Source: Demequina rhizosphaerae
GTDB taxonomy: Bacteria; Actinomycetota; Actinomycetes; Actinomycetales; Demequinaceae
Direction: 5' to 3'
Assembly: GCF_000971255.1 (NCBI RefSeq)
Contig: NZ_BBMC01000002.1
Span: 682,001 to 746,000, forward strand
Length of the DNA stretch: 64,000 nt
Both the position numbers and the translations under genes were made by a program. Below, piece after piece: positions 50,166 through 60,037 of this stretch. Every line of letters begins with the position of its first letter. The first letter of the stretch is position 1. The notes under the pieces were generated by a model, which saw nothing but the letters and a program-made list of their open reading frames with translations, did no database searches and was not told the origin of the DNA.

Positions 50166-51023
50166 TCAGCCGGCGGAGCGCTCGCGCGCCACCATCGCCT
50201 CCTCGAGGGTCGGGGTGACGGGCTCGAGGCGCGCCGCGAGGCCGCCGAGGGCGTCCCGCACGCGGTCCTCGCCCGCGTCGACCGCGCGCACGTGGGTGCC
50301 CGCGAGCATGACGAGCACGCCCGCATCGTCGAGCGCCGCGAACGCGTCCTGCCAGCGGTCGGTGCGCACCGCGAGCGCGGTGGTGCCGCCGACGATGTCC
50401 GCGAGCTGGCCCGACGCGACCGCGACGCCCTGCGACATCAGCACGAGCCGGTCGCACTGCTCGGCCTCCTGCATGTAATGGGTGGTGACGAGCACGCCCA
50501 CGCCGGCGTCGGCGCTGTCGTGCACCGTGTCCCACAGCCGGGCGCGCGACAGCGGGTCGACGCCCGAAGTCGGCTCGTCGAGCACGAGCAGCTCGGGTCC
50601 GTGGCCGAGCGCGGCCGCGAACGCGAGCTGGCGCTGCCGGCCCAGCCCGATGCCGCCCACGACGCGGTCGCGCGATCCCGCGAGCGCATCGGGCACCGCG
50701 GTGGCGCGGGACCCGAAGGCCTCGTCCACGAACGCGAGGTTCTCCGCGACCGTGAGGTCGTCCCACAGCCCGAGGCCCTGGGGCACGTAGCCGAGGCGGG
50801 CGCGCCCCTCGCGCGACGGCGGGGCGTCGAACAGCGCGAGCTCGCCCTCGGTCGGCGGGAGCAGGCCCAGGATCATGCGGATGAGCGTGGTCTTGCCGGC
50901 GCCGTTGGCGCCGAGCAGGCCGACGATCTCGCCCGGGCCGACGGTGAGCGACACGTCGTCGACCGCGGTGAAGTCGCCGAAGCGGCGGGTCACGCCGGAG
51001 GCGCGGATGAGCGGTTCGGTCAC
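50166..51023 (-). CDS. ABC exporter ATPase with atypical signature
   Basis: A 285-residue ATPase of a YbhF/RbbA-like ABC-2 exporter. Walker A is GLLGANGAGKTTLIRM and Walker B LLVLDEPTSGVDPLSRARLW with H-loop LVTTHYMQEAEQCDRLV. The ABC signature is unusual: the LSGGQ position reads GGIGLGRQRQLAFAAALGHG. It starts 1 bp after the stop of a second ATPase, and a single ABC-2 permease follows upstream in the operon, mirroring RbbA-type systems with two nucleotide-binding domains. Substrate unknown (often drugs). Confidence 0.87.
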   Translation of the reverse strand: MTEPLIRASGVTRRFGDFTAVDDVSLTVGPGEIVGLLGANGAGKTTLIRMILGLLPPTEGELALFDAPPSREGRARLGYVPQGLGLWDDLTVAENLAFVDEAFGSRATAVPDALAGSRDRVVGGIGLGRQRQLAFAAALGHGPELLVLDEPTSGVDPLSRARLWDTVHDSADAGVGVLVTTHYMQEAEQCDRLVLMSQGVAVASGQLADIVGGTTALAVRTDRWQDAFAALDDAGVLVMLAGTHVRAVDAGEDRVRDALGGLAARLEPVTPTLEEAMVARERSAG

Positions 51024-51024
51024 G

Positions 51025-51831
51025 TCAGGCTCCCTTCGCGATGGCCGCGGCGACCACGGCGTCCTCGATGTCCGCAACCCGCGCGGTGCCGGCGGGCGGC
51101 TCCTCGGGCGACCACACCCGGTACCGGCGCCCGCGCCGCCACGTGCGCTCGGGATCGCCGGGCGCGTCGGCCGCGACCACGTGGCCGGGGACGCCGTCGA
51201 GCACGTCCGCGGGGGTGCCGTCGAGCAGCACGGACCCGCCGTTGAGCACGAGCACGCGGTGCGCGCGCTCGGCCTCGTCGAGGTAGGTGGTCGCCATCAC
51301 GACGGCCGCGCCCTGCGAGGCCGCGAGCGACACCATCCGCCAGAGGTCCACGCGGCTCACCGGGTCGACGCCGGTGGACGGCTCGTCGAGGATGAGCAGG
51401 TCCGGCCGGTGGAGCATCGCGAGCGAGAAGGCGAGCTTCTGCCGCATGCCGCCCGAGAGGTTGCGGGCGAGCCGCGAGGTCGCGGACTCGAGGCCGGCGC
51501 CCTTGAGCAGCGCGGCGCGGCGCTCCTCCAGGACGTTGCCCGACAGCCCGTGGGCCGCGGCGACGAAGGCGATGTTCTCGTCGACCGACAGGTCGCGCCA
51601 CACGCCCGCGGCCGTGGGCATGAAGCCGATGCGCTCGAGCGCGGGCGCGCTCACCTCGCCCGCCGCGGGCCGGATCGCGCCGGCGAGGGTCCGCAGCAGC
51701 GTGGTCTTGCCCGCGCCGTCCCCGCCGACCACCGCCACGATCTCCCCCGGCTCGACCGCCATCGAGACGCCGGCGAGCGACATGTGGCCGCCCCGCTCGA
51801 CCGTGAGGTCGCTGACACCCCAGGCGGTCAT
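51025..51831 (-). CDS. ABC exporter ATPase, second subunit
   Basis: A 268-residue ABC ATPase with intact motifs: Walker A VVGGDGAGKTTLLRTL, signature NLSGGMRQKLAFSLAMLHRP, Walker B LLILDEPSTGVDPVSRVDLW and H-loop VVMATTYLDEAERAHRVLVL. Together with the atypical ATPase downstream it corresponds to the two halves of YbhF or the N-terminal tandem of RbbA. The start overlaps the permease stop, so the three genes are translationally coupled. A membrane-fusion (HlyD) subunit, usual in Gram-negative versions, is absent. Confidence 0.88.
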   Translation of the reverse strand: MTAWGVSDLTVERGGHMSLAGVSMAVEPGEIVAVVGGDGAGKTTLLRTLAGAIRPAAGEVSAPALERIGFMPTAAGVWRDLSVDENIAFVAAAHGLSGNVLEERRAALLKGAGLESATSRLARNLSGGMRQKLAFSLAMLHRPDLLILDEPSTGVDPVSRVDLWRMVSLAASQGAAVVMATTYLDEAERAHRVLVLNGGSVLLDGTPADVLDGVPGHVVAADAPGDPERTWRRGRRYRVWSPEEPPAGTARVADIEDAVVAAAIAKGA

Positions 51832-52868
51832 CACGCCGCCTTCGCCTTCGCCCGGTGGTGGGCGCTGGGCGCGAGGTCGCGGCGGAAGCGCAGCACGGCC
51901 GCGGAGAAGACGAGCAGCGCCATGCCGGTGAGCACGGCGTACGGCAGCCACAGCGCCTCGAGCCCCGCGCCGCGCAGGAAGATGCCCTGCGCGATCTCGA
52001 CGAAGTAGGTGAGCGGCAGGCAGCGGCCGATCGCCGCGATCGCGGTGGGCATCGCGTCCAGCGGGAAGATGAAGCCCGACAGCAGGATCTGCGGGAGCAG
52101 CATCATGATCGCGAGCTGGATCGCCTGCGCCTGGGTCTGGGACGCGGTGGAGATCAGCACGCCGAGCCCGAGCACGACGAAGAGGAAGATGCCCGCTCCC
52201 AGCGCGAAGAGCCACGGGTTGCCGTTGAACGGGACGTCGAAGATCCATACGCCCAGCAGCGTCACCACGAGCATGTCGAACGAGGCGAGCAGGAAGTACG
52301 GGGCGATCTTGCCGACGATGACGTCGGCGGGCCTGAGGGGCATCACCGCGAGCTGCTCGAGCGTGCCGGTCTGGCGCTCCTTGACCAGCCCGATCGACGT
52401 GATGATCGTGCCGATGAAGGTGAGGATGAGACCGATGAGCGCCGGCACCATCACCCAGGACGTGTCGAGGTCCGGGTTGTAGAGGATGTCGACCTGCACC
52501 TGGTCGCCCATGCGACCGAAGGCGGCGGAGGCGCTCTGCGCCGTGAAGAGGCTCGCGCCGTCGACGTACGCGGTGGGCGGCTGCGTCGTCGTGTCGATCA
52601 CGACCTCGGTGTCGTTGTCCTGCATCCAGGTCAGCGCATCGTCCGTCGTCGCGTCCGCGTCGACCTCGCCGATGTCGAAGAGGTCGGGGGCGTTGGCCGC
52701 GACCTGCTCGGCGCCGGGCCCGATCACCCGCGTGGGGATCGAGTCGACGGTGAAGTTCGCGGCGTAGCCGAAGATCGTGAGCAGCACGATCGGCAGGATG
52801 ATCAGCATCGCCATCGTGCGCCGGTCGCGGCGGAGCTCACGGAACTCCTTGAGGATCATCGCCTTCAT
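51831..52868 (-). CDS. ABC-2 type exporter permease (YhhJ/YbhR-like)
   Basis: A 345-residue ABC-2 permease: an N-terminal helix (MLIILPIVLLTIFGYAANFT) followed by a large extracytoplasmic domain (about 50-170) and five C-terminal helices (VPALIGLILTFIGTIITSIG; LGAGIFLFVVLGLGVLISTA). The signature ERQTGTLEQLAVMPLRPADVI is typical of the family. The ATG at 52868 was chosen because AGAAGGG precedes it; an upstream in-frame GTG lacks a ribosome site. First gene of a three-gene exporter operon. Substrate unknown. Confidence 0.88.
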   Translation of the reverse strand: MKAMILKEFRELRRDRRTMAMLIILPIVLLTIFGYAANFTVDSIPTRVIGPGAEQVAANAPDLFDIGEVDADATTDDALTWMQDNDTEVVIDTTTQPPTAYVDGASLFTAQSASAAFGRMGDQVQVDILYNPDLDTSWVMVPALIGLILTFIGTIITSIGLVKERQTGTLEQLAVMPLRPADVIVGKIAPYFLLASFDMLVVTLLGVWIFDVPFNGNPWLFALGAGIFLFVVLGLGVLISTASQTQAQAIQLAIMMLLPQILLSGFIFPLDAMPTAIAAIGRCLPLTYFVEIAQGIFLRGAGLEALWLPYAVLTGMALLVFSAAVLRFRRDLAPSAHHRAKAKAA

Positions 52869-53028
52869 CAGGGTCGCCCTTCTCGATGGATGCTCGTCGT
52901 TATTCTCCACCTAGGGAAAAACTAGCGCATCCGGCGAGCGCAAACGTCACCCCAGGTCCCACTCCCGTCAGCATGGCCCTGGCGGCAGGCGGTGTCGATG
53001 GCAGCGCGCCGGATGGGACGATGCGCGC

Positions 53029-53487
53029 ATGCGAATCACCGTGGCCGACCCGGCCGTCCCCGACGTGGTCGCGCTGCTGGCCGAGCACCTCGCCGACATG
53101 CACGCCACCTCCCCCGCCGAATCCGTCCACGCGCTCGACGTCGAGCGGCTGCGCGCGCCGCACGTGACCTTCCTCGCCGCGCGCGACGATGCGGGCGGCC
53201 TCATGGGCGTCGGCGCGCTGGCCGAGCTCGGCGACGGGCACGCGGAGGTGAAGTCGATGCGGACCGCTCACGCGCACCGCGGCGCGGGCGTCGCGGCGGC
53301 GGTGCTGGACTCGCTCGTGGACGCGGCGCGGGCGCGGGGCTGCACCCGGGTGAGCCTCGAGACGGGGACGGAGGCGTACTTCGCGGCCGCGCATCGTCTC
53401 TACGAGCGGGCGGGGTTCGTCGAGTGCGGGCCCTTCGCCGGCTACGGCGAGGACCCGCACTCGAGGTTCTACACGCGAGAGCTCTAG
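53029..53487 (+). CDS. GNAT-family N-acetyltransferase
   Basis: A 152-residue acetyltransferase of the YsnE/PhnO-like GNAT type. Core motifs are FLAARDDAGGLMGVGALAEL, the acetyl-CoA loop VKSMRTAHAHRGAGVAAAVL (R-G-x-G-x-A) and YFAAAHRLYERAGFVECGPF. The ATG follows a GGACGATGCG repeat at 53016-53025 by 3 bp. The acceptor is unknown. It is convergent with a large ABC permease across a compound palindrome. Confidence 0.85.
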   Translation: MRITVADPAVPDVVALLAEHLADMHATSPAESVHALDVERLRAPHVTFLAARDDAGGLMGVGALAELGDGHAEVKSMRTAHAHRGAGVAAAVLDSLVDAARARGCTRVSLETGTEAYFAAAHRLYERAGFVECGPFAGYGEDPHSRFYTREL

Positions 53488-53491
53488 CGGC

Positions 53492-53633
53492 GTCGACTCC
53501 CCCGTCGACTCCCCCGTCGACTCCCAATGACGCTTGTGACGGGAACGATGCGGCGTGAAGGATGGGGCGGCCCCATCCGTCACGCCGCGCTCATCGCGTC
53601 GCATCTGTCATTGGGAGTCGACCGGGAGTCGAC
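53492..53633. repeat. 142-bp compound palindrome with 12-bp tandem repeats
   Basis: GTCGACTCCCCC is repeated at 53492 and 53504, with a third partial copy (GTCGACTCCC) at 53516. GTCGACTCCCAATGAC (53516-53531) is the exact complement of 53607-53622. Inside lies a second stem, CGGCGTGA/TCACGCCG (53551-53558 with 53580-53587) plus GGATGGGG/CCCCATCC. Extra GGGAGTCGAC copies extend the right side. It fills the gap between two convergent genes, so bidirectional termination is likely, but its length and order are unusual. Confidence 0.75.
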
Positions 53634-53650
53634 GGCGGCGGTCGACGTTC

Positions 53651-55309
53651 TCAGCCCTTGAGGTCGCGCGCTCGATAGCCCGCGACGCCGAGCGCGAGGA
53701 GCACCGCGGTCGCGCCGAACAGCACGACCGGCTGGTACCAGTACATGCCGTTGTCGAGCGGGAACTCCCACGTCACGTAGTAGTAGGGCGACACGTGGGC
53801 GATCGGCTCGAGCGCATCGTTCACCGCGGCGAAGGCCGTGAGCGCCCACCCGATGATCGCGACGCCCGTGCCCATGCCGATCGCGATGCGCGGCACGCCC
53901 GTGAACGCGCCCGCCGCGAACGACGCGGCGCCGAGCACGGTGCCGAGCCCCGCGAGCAGGAGGCCGGTCGCGGCGATGTTCGCGTAGGACATGCCGAGCG
54001 AGCCGACCCAGTTGCCCAGCGCGATGCCGGCGGCGATCATCGCGGCCACCGCGAACGAGACCAGCACCATCGCCGTCGCGCGGCGCCAGGCCACCGTCGC
54101 GCGCGAGACCTGCGAGGTGAGCAGCACGGAGATGGTGCGACGCTGCTCCTCGCGGGCGAGCGCGGCGCCCGCGGCGATCGCGGGCACGGCGATCGCGACC
54201 GGCGCCAGGATCGACAGCCCCTCGCCGTGGTACCAGCCCTCGGGACGCGAGTAGTCGGCGAAGCCGACCATCGCCATGATCGAGTCGGGGAAGGCCTCCG
54301 CGAACTGGCCCACGAAGTCCGAGACCGCGTTGAACAGCGGACCCATGACGGCCATCATGAAGAACATCCCGCCGCCCGCGATCATCACGAGCGCGCGCGA
54401 GTCGCTGAGCGCCATGCCGACCATGCCGCGCGTGCTGGAGCCGCCCTGGAGCATCGCGAGGACCGGCGCGAGGCGCTCGTCCTCCTGCAGCCGCGCGACC
54501 AGCGGCAGGCGCCCCTCGCCCGAGCGGAGGTCGCGGCGCACCAGCGCCGCCCAGCCGACGAGCACGAGCCCCGCGGTGATCGCGAGGAGCACGCCCATCT
54601 GACCCCAGTCGACGCCGTTGGTGAGCGGCGCGGACGCGTTGATGTAGTGCCAGGGGAAGATCTTCGCCCAGTCCTCCCAGCCCTCGAACATGGGCAAGAG
54701 ACCGGACGCGAGGAACGACACGACGAGGTAGGCCGTCGCGATGCCGGAGGCGAGCTGCTGCTGGCCGGTGGCGGCGCCGATCGCGAGCGCGACCGCGCCG
54801 TAGAGCATCGACACGACGAGCACGTGGAGCGTCGCGGCGCCGATGTTCACGCCCGCGGTCGGCTCGCCGAACATCACCGTGATGCCGAAGTAGCCGGCCC
54901 ACGCCAGCACGTTGACCGCGAGGGCGATGGTGAGGATCGCGAGCGACTTCGAGGCGAACAGCCGCGAGCGCGAGCGGGGCGCCGTGGTGAGCACGTTCAT
55001 CGTGCCGTCCCGCTCCTCGCCCGCGATGGCGGCGGCGCCCATGGAGATCGCGATGCCCGCGACCACGAAGGGGCCGAGGAAGTTGAACATCATCGACATC
55101 ATGAGCCCGGTGACGCCCGCGTCCCCGCTGATGCCGATGAGGGTCGAGTAGAACTCGGGCATCTCGTCGAAGAAGGCCACCGCATCGTCCCCGATGCCGG
55201 CGTACGCCCACATGCCGAAGACCGCGACGAGCCACAGCGAGCCGACGCCGATGAGGGCGCCGAGCCAGCGGTCGCGGACCGTCTTGAGGTAGAGGGTCTG
55301 GAGCATCAC
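53651..55309 (-). CDS. ABC-2 exporter permease (about 12 TM)
   Basis: A 552-residue permease with two similar six-helix halves (first half around VVAGIAISMGAAAIAGEERD; second around AVAAMIAAGIALGNWVGSLG). The EERDGTMNVLTTAPRSRSRL and EEQRRTISVLLTSQVSRATV motifs are the two ABC-2 loops. It overlaps the ATPase upstream by 4 bp and belongs to the regulator-ATPase-permease operon 56726-53651. Substrate unknown; drug or lipid export is usual. Confidence 0.86.
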   Translation of the reverse strand: MMLQTLYLKTVRDRWLGALIGVGSLWLVAVFGMWAYAGIGDDAVAFFDEMPEFYSTLIGISGDAGVTGLMMSMMFNFLGPFVVAGIAISMGAAAIAGEERDGTMNVLTTAPRSRSRLFASKSLAILTIALAVNVLAWAGYFGITVMFGEPTAGVNIGAATLHVLVVSMLYGAVALAIGAATGQQQLASGIATAYLVVSFLASGLLPMFEGWEDWAKIFPWHYINASAPLTNGVDWGQMGVLLAITAGLVLVGWAALVRRDLRSGEGRLPLVARLQEDERLAPVLAMLQGGSSTRGMVGMALSDSRALVMIAGGGMFFMMAVMGPLFNAVSDFVGQFAEAFPDSIMAMVGFADYSRPEGWYHGEGLSILAPVAIAVPAIAAGAALAREEQRRTISVLLTSQVSRATVAWRRATAMVLVSFAVAAMIAAGIALGNWVGSLGMSYANIAATGLLLAGLGTVLGAASFAAGAFTGVPRIAIGMGTGVAIIGWALTAFAAVNDALEPIAHVSPYYYVTWEFPLDNGMYWYQPVVLFGATAVLLALGVAGYRARDLKG

Positions 55310-56265
55310 GCACGCTCCGCGGCGGACGATGCGGCGGCGGGCTCGGGCGCCTCGTCGCCCTCGGCCTCGGTCACCTCGTCGCGGTAGAACTCGAGGAAGA
55401 TCTCGTCGAGGTCGACGCTCGCGGAGGACAGCGACAGCACCTCGTGGGCGGTCGCGACCTTGAGCAGCGGGGCCATCGAGCCCTCGTACTGCGCGGTCAC
55501 GGTGTCACCCTCGGCGGACACGGTGTGGACGCCCTCGACGCCCTCGAAGGCGGAGGCGGGCACGGGCCGGCCGAACTCCAGGGTGACGCGGCGCAGGGCC
55601 TTGTCCTTGAGCTCGTCCATGCGCTCGACCGCGATGAGGTGGCCGCGGCGGATGAAGCCGACGCGGTCCGCGACGCGCTCGACCTCGGACAGCGTGTGGC
55701 TCGACAGGAAGACCGTGTTGCCCTCCTCGACGTGCTCGCGCATGAGGGTGTGGAACTCGAGCTGGACGAGCGGGTCGAGGCCGGTGATCGGCTCGTCGAG
55801 GATGACCACCTCGGGACGGTTCATGAAGGCCTGGATGAGCCCCACCTTCTGGCGGTTGCCCGAGGACAGCTCGCCGACCTTCTTGGCGAGATCCGCGTCG
55901 AAACGGTCCGCGAGCGCGTCGACCCACGCCCAGTCGACGCCGCCGCGGAGGTTGGCGAGGAACTGCAGCGTCTCGCGCCCCGTGAGGTTGGGGTAGAGCG
56001 CGAGGTCCGAGGGCAGGAAGCCCAGGTGGCGGCGGATCTCGACGGCGTCCTTGCGCGAGTCGAGGCCCGCGATGCGGCACTCGCCGTCCGTGGGCCGGAT
56101 GAGGTCGAGCAGGCAGCGGATGGTCGTCGACTTGCCGGCGCCGTTGGGGCCGAGGAAGCCGAAGATCTCGCCCGGGCCGATCTGCAGGGAGACGTCCTGC
56201 ACCGCGGCGACGTCGCCGAAGTGCTTGGTCAAGCCGACCGTCTCGATGGCGGGGGTGGTGGTCAT
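55306..56265 (-). CDS. ABC exporter ATPase, CcmA-like
   Basis: A 319-residue ABC ATPase: Walker A FGFLGPNGAGKSTTIRCLLD, signature GELSSGNRQKVGLIQAFMNR, Walker B VVILDEPITGLDPLVQLEFH, and a C-terminal domain (about 220-319) typical of CcmA/DrrA-like exporters. It is flanked by 4-bp overlaps with both the MarR-type regulator and the 12-TM permease. A GGACGATGCG repeat (55324) falls in the C-terminal alanine-rich tail. Confidence 0.92.
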   Translation of the reverse strand: MTTTPAIETVGLTKHFGDVAAVQDVSLQIGPGEIFGFLGPNGAGKSTTIRCLLDLIRPTDGECRIAGLDSRKDAVEIRRHLGFLPSDLALYPNLTGRETLQFLANLRGGVDWAWVDALADRFDADLAKKVGELSSGNRQKVGLIQAFMNRPEVVILDEPITGLDPLVQLEFHTLMREHVEEGNTVFLSSHTLSEVERVADRVGFIRRGHLIAVERMDELKDKALRRVTLEFGRPVPASAFEGVEGVHTVSAEGDTVTAQYEGSMAPLLKVATAHEVLSLSSASVDLDEIFLEFYRDEVTEAEGDEAPEPAAASSAAERA

Positions 56266-56726
56266 GCTGTTCCCTTCTCAAGCTCTGCCGTCATGCGCTC
56301 CATGAGCGGAGGCCATTCACGCGCGAAGAAGTCGGCGAGGTCGCCGAGCTCCGTGACCCGTTCGGGTCGGTCCCGGGGAAGTACAAGGTCGCCCGCACGT
56401 GCCAGCTCGCCGAGGGCGCGGATGCGCTCGAGCTCGGAGGCCATGACGGCGTACCAGGCGCCGGGGCGGAGGCGGTATCGCTGCGTGCGGTCGCCGCGCA
56501 CGCGCACCTGCTCGACCATGCCGAGCTGGACGTGGGAGCGCAGCTGCGTCGACACGGTGCCGGCGCTGAGCCCGAGGTCGTCGGCGATCTCCGCCTGCGT
56601 CTGCTCGGCCGGCTCGCAGATCATCAGCCAGCCGAGGATCTCCGCCCACGCGCGGGCGGAGCCGAACATCGTGAAGAAGGTCGCGACCTTGTCCACGTAC
56701 TCGTGCTGCGCATCGTCCATCGGCAT
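56262..56726 (-). CDS. GbsR/MarR-type transcriptional regulator
   Basis: A 154-residue winged-helix regulator resembling the GbsR/MarR branch: FFTMFGSARAWAEILGWLMI, the recognition helix region AEIADDLGLSAGTVSTQLRS and wing RGDRTQRYRLRPGAWYAVM. It is the first gene of an exporter operon and probably represses it. Starts at 56750, 56726 and 56720 are all possible; no clear ribosome site exists, so the message may be leaderless. A TTCAG-N6-CTGAA palindrome lies at its start. Confidence 0.82.
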   Translation of the reverse strand: MPMDDAQHEYVDKVATFFTMFGSARAWAEILGWLMICEPAEQTQAEIADDLGLSAGTVSTQLRSHVQLGMVEQVRVRGDRTQRYRLRPGAWYAVMASELERIRALGELARAGDLVLPRDRPERVTELGDLADFFAREWPPLMERMTAELEKGTA

Positions 56727-56729
56727 GTT

Positions 56730-56745
56730 TTCAGTATTGCCTGAA
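56730..56745 (-). promoter_or_regulatory. Candidate operator at the regulator's start
   Basis: TTCAG-N6-CTGAA overlaps the region just upstream of the GbsR/MarR start, a typical site for autoregulation. Its sequence resembles copy B of the palindrome family (TTTCAGTTATTCCTGA). Confidence 0.5.
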
Positions 56746-56819
56746 TCCATTGAAAGACACAAGCCGCCGCGCCCGCACCGGGGGTGGCGGGGGTAGGCGG
56801 CGCGTGGAAGCATGGCCCC

Positions 56820-59069
56820 ATGCCTGAGAGCCTCGACATCAACGACGCGACCCCCGCGTCCGCGCCCGCCGAGGGCGCGACCCCGACCGTGGAGTCCGAC
56901 GAGACCTACCCGGTGCCGACCGTCGAGTTCGAGGAGGACGAGACGCCCTCGCCGCTGCCCGACGACCGCTACCTCGACCGCGAGCTGTCGTGGCTCGCGT
57001 TCAACGAGCGCGTGCTCGAGATGGCCGAGGACCCTCAGACACCGCTGCTCGAGCGCGCCCGCTTCCTCGCGATCTTCGCGTCCAACCTCGACGAGTTCTT
57101 CATGGTCCGCGTCGCGGGCCTCAAGCGCCGCATCGCGGCGGGCTTCGCGGTGCCGTCCGCGACCGGCATGAGCGCGACCCGCCAGATCGAGGCGATCACG
57201 GAGCGCGCGCACGAGCTCATGGACCGCCACGCCGAGACCTTCGAGGACCAGGTGCGGCCCGCGCTCGCCAACGAGGGCATCCAGCTGGTGCGCTACGACG
57301 CGCTCGAGGCCGGCGAGCAGGAGCGCCTGCGCAAGCTGTTCCGCTCGGACATCTTCCCCGTGCTGACACCGCTCGCCGTCGACCCGGCGCACCCGTTCCC
57401 CTACATCTCCGGCCTGTCGCTCAACCTGGCCGTCGAGGTCCGCGACCCCGACACGGGCAAGGACTACTTCGCCAGGGTCAAGGTGCCGGAGACGCTCCCC
57501 CGCTTCCTGTCCGTCGACGCGGCGGGCCACGTCGGCCAGGTGACCGACGCCTCGTCCCTCTCGGACGAGCCGCGCAGCTTCGTCCCCCTCGAGGACGTCA
57601 TCGGCGCCCACCTCGACTACCTCTTCCCCGGCATGGAGGTGGTCGCCCACTTCACGTTCCGCGTCACCCGCAACGAGGACGTCGAGGTCGAGGAGGACGA
57701 CGCCGAGAACCTCCTCAAGGCGATGGAGAAGGAGCTGCTGCGCCGCCGCTTCGGCCCGGCCGTGCGGCTCGAGGTCGCGGACGACCTGCCTCTCAAGATC
57801 CGCGAGCTGCTCGTGCGCGAGCTCGGCATCACCGACAACGACGTGTTCCACCTGCCGGCGCCGCTGGACCTCACGGGCCTCAACGTCATCGCGGACCTCG
57901 ACCGCCCCGCGATCCAGTTCGCCCCGTTCCGTCCCACGACGCACCACAAGCTCGCGCCCGTCGAGACCGCGGACGAGCAGAACGTGTTCGACGCGATCAC
58001 GCGCGGCGACGTGCTGCTCCACCACCCGTACGACTCGTTCTCCACCTCGGTCCAGGCCTTCCTCGCGCAGGCCGCCGCGGACCCCAAGGTGCTCGCGATC
58101 AAGCAGACGCTGTACCGCACGTCGGGCGACTCGCCCATCGTCGACGCCCTCATCGAGGCGGCCCACGCGGGCAAGCAGGTGCTCGCGCTCGTGGAGATCA
58201 AGGCCCGCTTCGACGAGAAGCGCAACATCTCCTGGGCGCGCAAGCTCGAGCAGGCCGGCGTGCACGTCGTCTACGGCCTCGTGGGGCTCAAGACGCACTG
58301 CAAGCTGTCGCTCGTGGTGCGCCAGGAGGAGGACGGGCTCCAGCGTTACAGCCACATCGGCACGGGCAACTACCACCCGAAGACCGCACGCCTGTACGAG
58401 GACTACGGCCTCCTCACCAAGGACTCCGACGTCGGCGCGGACCTCACCAAGCTCTTCAACCAGCTGTCGGGCTACGCGCCCAAGGCGAAGTTCCGCCGCC
58501 TGCTCGTCGCGCCGAACAGCGTGCGCTCGGGCCTGATCGAGCGCATCCAGAACGAGGCCCGCAACGCCGCCGCCGGCAAGGAGGCGTGGGTCAAGATCAA
58601 GGTCAACTCGATCGTCGACGAGAAGGTGATCGACGCGCTGTACGAGGCGTCGCGCGCGGGGGTGAAGGTCGACGTCAACGTGCGCGGCATCTGCGCGCTG
58701 CGCCCGGGGGTGCCCGGCTTCTCCGAGAACATCCGGGTGCGGTCGATCCTGGGCCGGTTCCTCGAGCACTCGCGCATCTACGGCTTCGCGAACGACGGCA
58801 CGCCCGAGGTGTACATCGGCTCGGCGGACCTCATGCACCGCAACCTCGACCGCCGTATCGAGGCGCTCATCACGGTGCCGGACCCGCAGCAGGCCGCGAA
58901 CCTCATCGAGAACATCGACATGGCGATGAGCGACCGCGTGGCCGGCTGGGAGCTGCACGAGGACGGGAGCTGGAGCCACGGCGTCACCGATGGCGAGGGC
59001 GCCCGACTCAAGGACCTCCAGGAGACGTACATCCGCCGCCAGCCCAAGCGGAGGGCCAAGGGCAAGTGA
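56820..59069 (+). CDS. ppk1: Polyphosphate kinase 1
   Basis: A 749-residue enzyme making polyphosphate from ATP. The N-terminal part begins with an acidic extension ([20 protein letters not shown]) and the PPK1 core starts at [20 protein letters not shown]. Catalytic histidines are in [20 protein letters not shown] and the HKD-like repeats ([20 protein letters not shown]); arginine/lysine-rich motifs [20 protein letters not shown] complete the site. The GTG of the MutT1-like gene overlaps its stop, so they are translated together. The ATG at 56820 is preferred over an upstream in-frame start in G-rich sequence. Confidence 0.95.
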   Translation: MPESLDINDATPASAPAEGATPTVESDETYPVPTVEFEEDETPSPLPDDRYLDRELSWLAFNERVLEMAEDPQTPLLERARFLAIFASNLDEFFMVRVAGLKRRIAAGFAVPSATGMSATRQIEAITERAHELMDRHAETFEDQVRPALANEGIQLVRYDALEAGEQERLRKLFRSDIFPVLTPLAVDPAHPFPYISGLSLNLAVEVRDPDTGKDYFARVKVPETLPRFLSVDAAGHVGQVTDASSLSDEPRSFVPLEDVIGAHLDYLFPGMEVVAHFTFRVTRNEDVEVEEDDAENLLKAMEKELLRRRFGPAVRLEVADDLPLKIRELLVRELGITDNDVFHLPAPLDLTGLNVIADLDRPAIQFAPFRPTTHHKLAPVETADEQNVFDAITRGDVLLHHPYDSFSTSVQAFLAQAAADPKVLAIKQTLYRTSGDSPIVDALIEAAHAGKQVLALVEIKARFDEKRNISWARKLEQAGVHVVYGLVGLKTHCKLSLVVRQEEDGLQRYSHIGTGNYHPKTARLYEDYGLLTKDSDVGADLTKLFNQLSGYAPKAKFRRLLVAPNSVRSGLIERIQNEARNAAAGKEAWVKIKVNSIVDEKVIDALYEASRAGVKVDVNVRGICALRPGVPGFSENIRVRSILGRFLEHSRIYGFANDGTPEVYIGSADLMHRNLDRRIEALITVPDPQQAANLIENIDMAMSDRVAGWELHEDGSWSHGVTDGEGARLKDLQETYIRRQPKRRAKGK

Positions 59070-60037
59070 GCCACCACCCCGCGGGCACCGTCGTGGCCGC
59101 CGGTGCCCTGGTGTGGCGCGTCCGTGAGGGCGAGCTCCAGGTGCTGGCGGTCCATCGTCCGCGCTACAACGACTGGTCGTGGCCCAAGGGCAAGCTCGAC
59201 CCGGGCGAGTCGCTCGCCGAGTGCGCCGTGCGCGAGGTGGCCGAGGAGACCGGCAAGCAGGTGGTGCTCGGCCAGCCCCTGCCGACCCTGCGCTACCCGA
59301 TCGGGGAGAAGCAGAAGGTCGTGAAGTACTGGGCGGCCGAGGTGATGTCGCCCAAGGCGCGCGCGCTGCGCGGCCGGCCCGCCTTCAAGAGCGCGTCGAA
59401 GAACGAGATCGACCGGCTCCGCTGGCTGTCCGTCCCCGAGGCGCACAAGCTCATCACGTTCCCGGACGACCTGCGCCCGCTCGACGCGCTCGTCGACGCG
59501 TACGCGGCGGACCGCCTCGACACCCGGCCGTTCGTCATCGTGCGGCACGCGCGGGCGCGGCGCCGGGCGGCGTGGCACCGGTCCGACCTGCTGCGCCCGC
59601 TTACGAAGAACGGGCAGCGGCGCGCCGCCGAGCTGGTGCCGCTGCTCGCGGCCTTCGGGGTCGGGAAGGTCGAGTCCTCCCCCGCGCGGCGGTGCACCGA
59701 CACCGTCGGGCCCTACGCCGCCGCTCTCGAGGTCGACGTGCGCACCCACGACAGCCTCACCGAGCCGGGGCACGCGGAGAGGCCGCTCGACACCGCGAAG
59801 ACGTTCAGCTCGCTGCTGCGCAAGAAGTCCGCGCGCGCGGTGTGCGTGCACCGCCCGACCCTGCCGACCATCGTCGAGATGCTGCGCGCGACGGTGCGCC
59901 CCTACACGCGCGGAGCGCTGCCGCGGAAGAACCCGTACCTGCCGGCGGGCGGCGTGCTGGTCGCGCACGTGGCCGACTGGGAGTCCGGGCCCGTGGTCGT
60001 GGCGGTGGAGACCCACCTCCTGCGCGTCCACGTCTGA
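59066..60037 (+). CDS. mutT1: MutT1-like NUDIX hydrolase / histidine phosphatase
   Basis: A 323-residue two-domain protein. The NUDIX box is [20 protein letters not shown] (about 40-59). The C-terminal half is a histidine-phosphatase domain ([20 protein letters not shown]), with RHA in place of the usual RHG, as in mycobacterial MutT1. Such proteins hydrolyse 8-oxo-(d)GTP or diadenosine polyphosphates. The start overlaps ppk1 by 4 bp, linking polyphosphate synthesis with nucleotide clean-up. Confidence 0.9.
   Translation: MSHHPAGTVVAAGALVWRVREGELQVLAVHRPRYNDWSWPKGKLDPGESLAECAVREVAEETGKQVVLGQPLPTLRYPIGEKQKVVKYWAAEVMSPKARALRGRPAFKSASKNEIDRLRWLSVPEAHKLITFPDDLRPLDALVDAYAADRLDTRPFVIVRHARARRRAAWHRSDLLRPLTKNGQRRAAELVPLLAAFGVGKVESSPARRCTDTVGPYAAALEVDVRTHDSLTEPGHAERPLDTAKTFSSLLRKKSARAVCVHRPTLPTIVEMLRATVRPYTRGALPRKNPYLPAGGVLVAHVADWESGPVVVAVETHLLRVHV

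Noticed and set aside
53492-53525. 12-bp tandem repeats as a CRISPR-like array
   Set aside because: Repeats are contiguous without spacers, only 2.8 units, and no cas gene is near.
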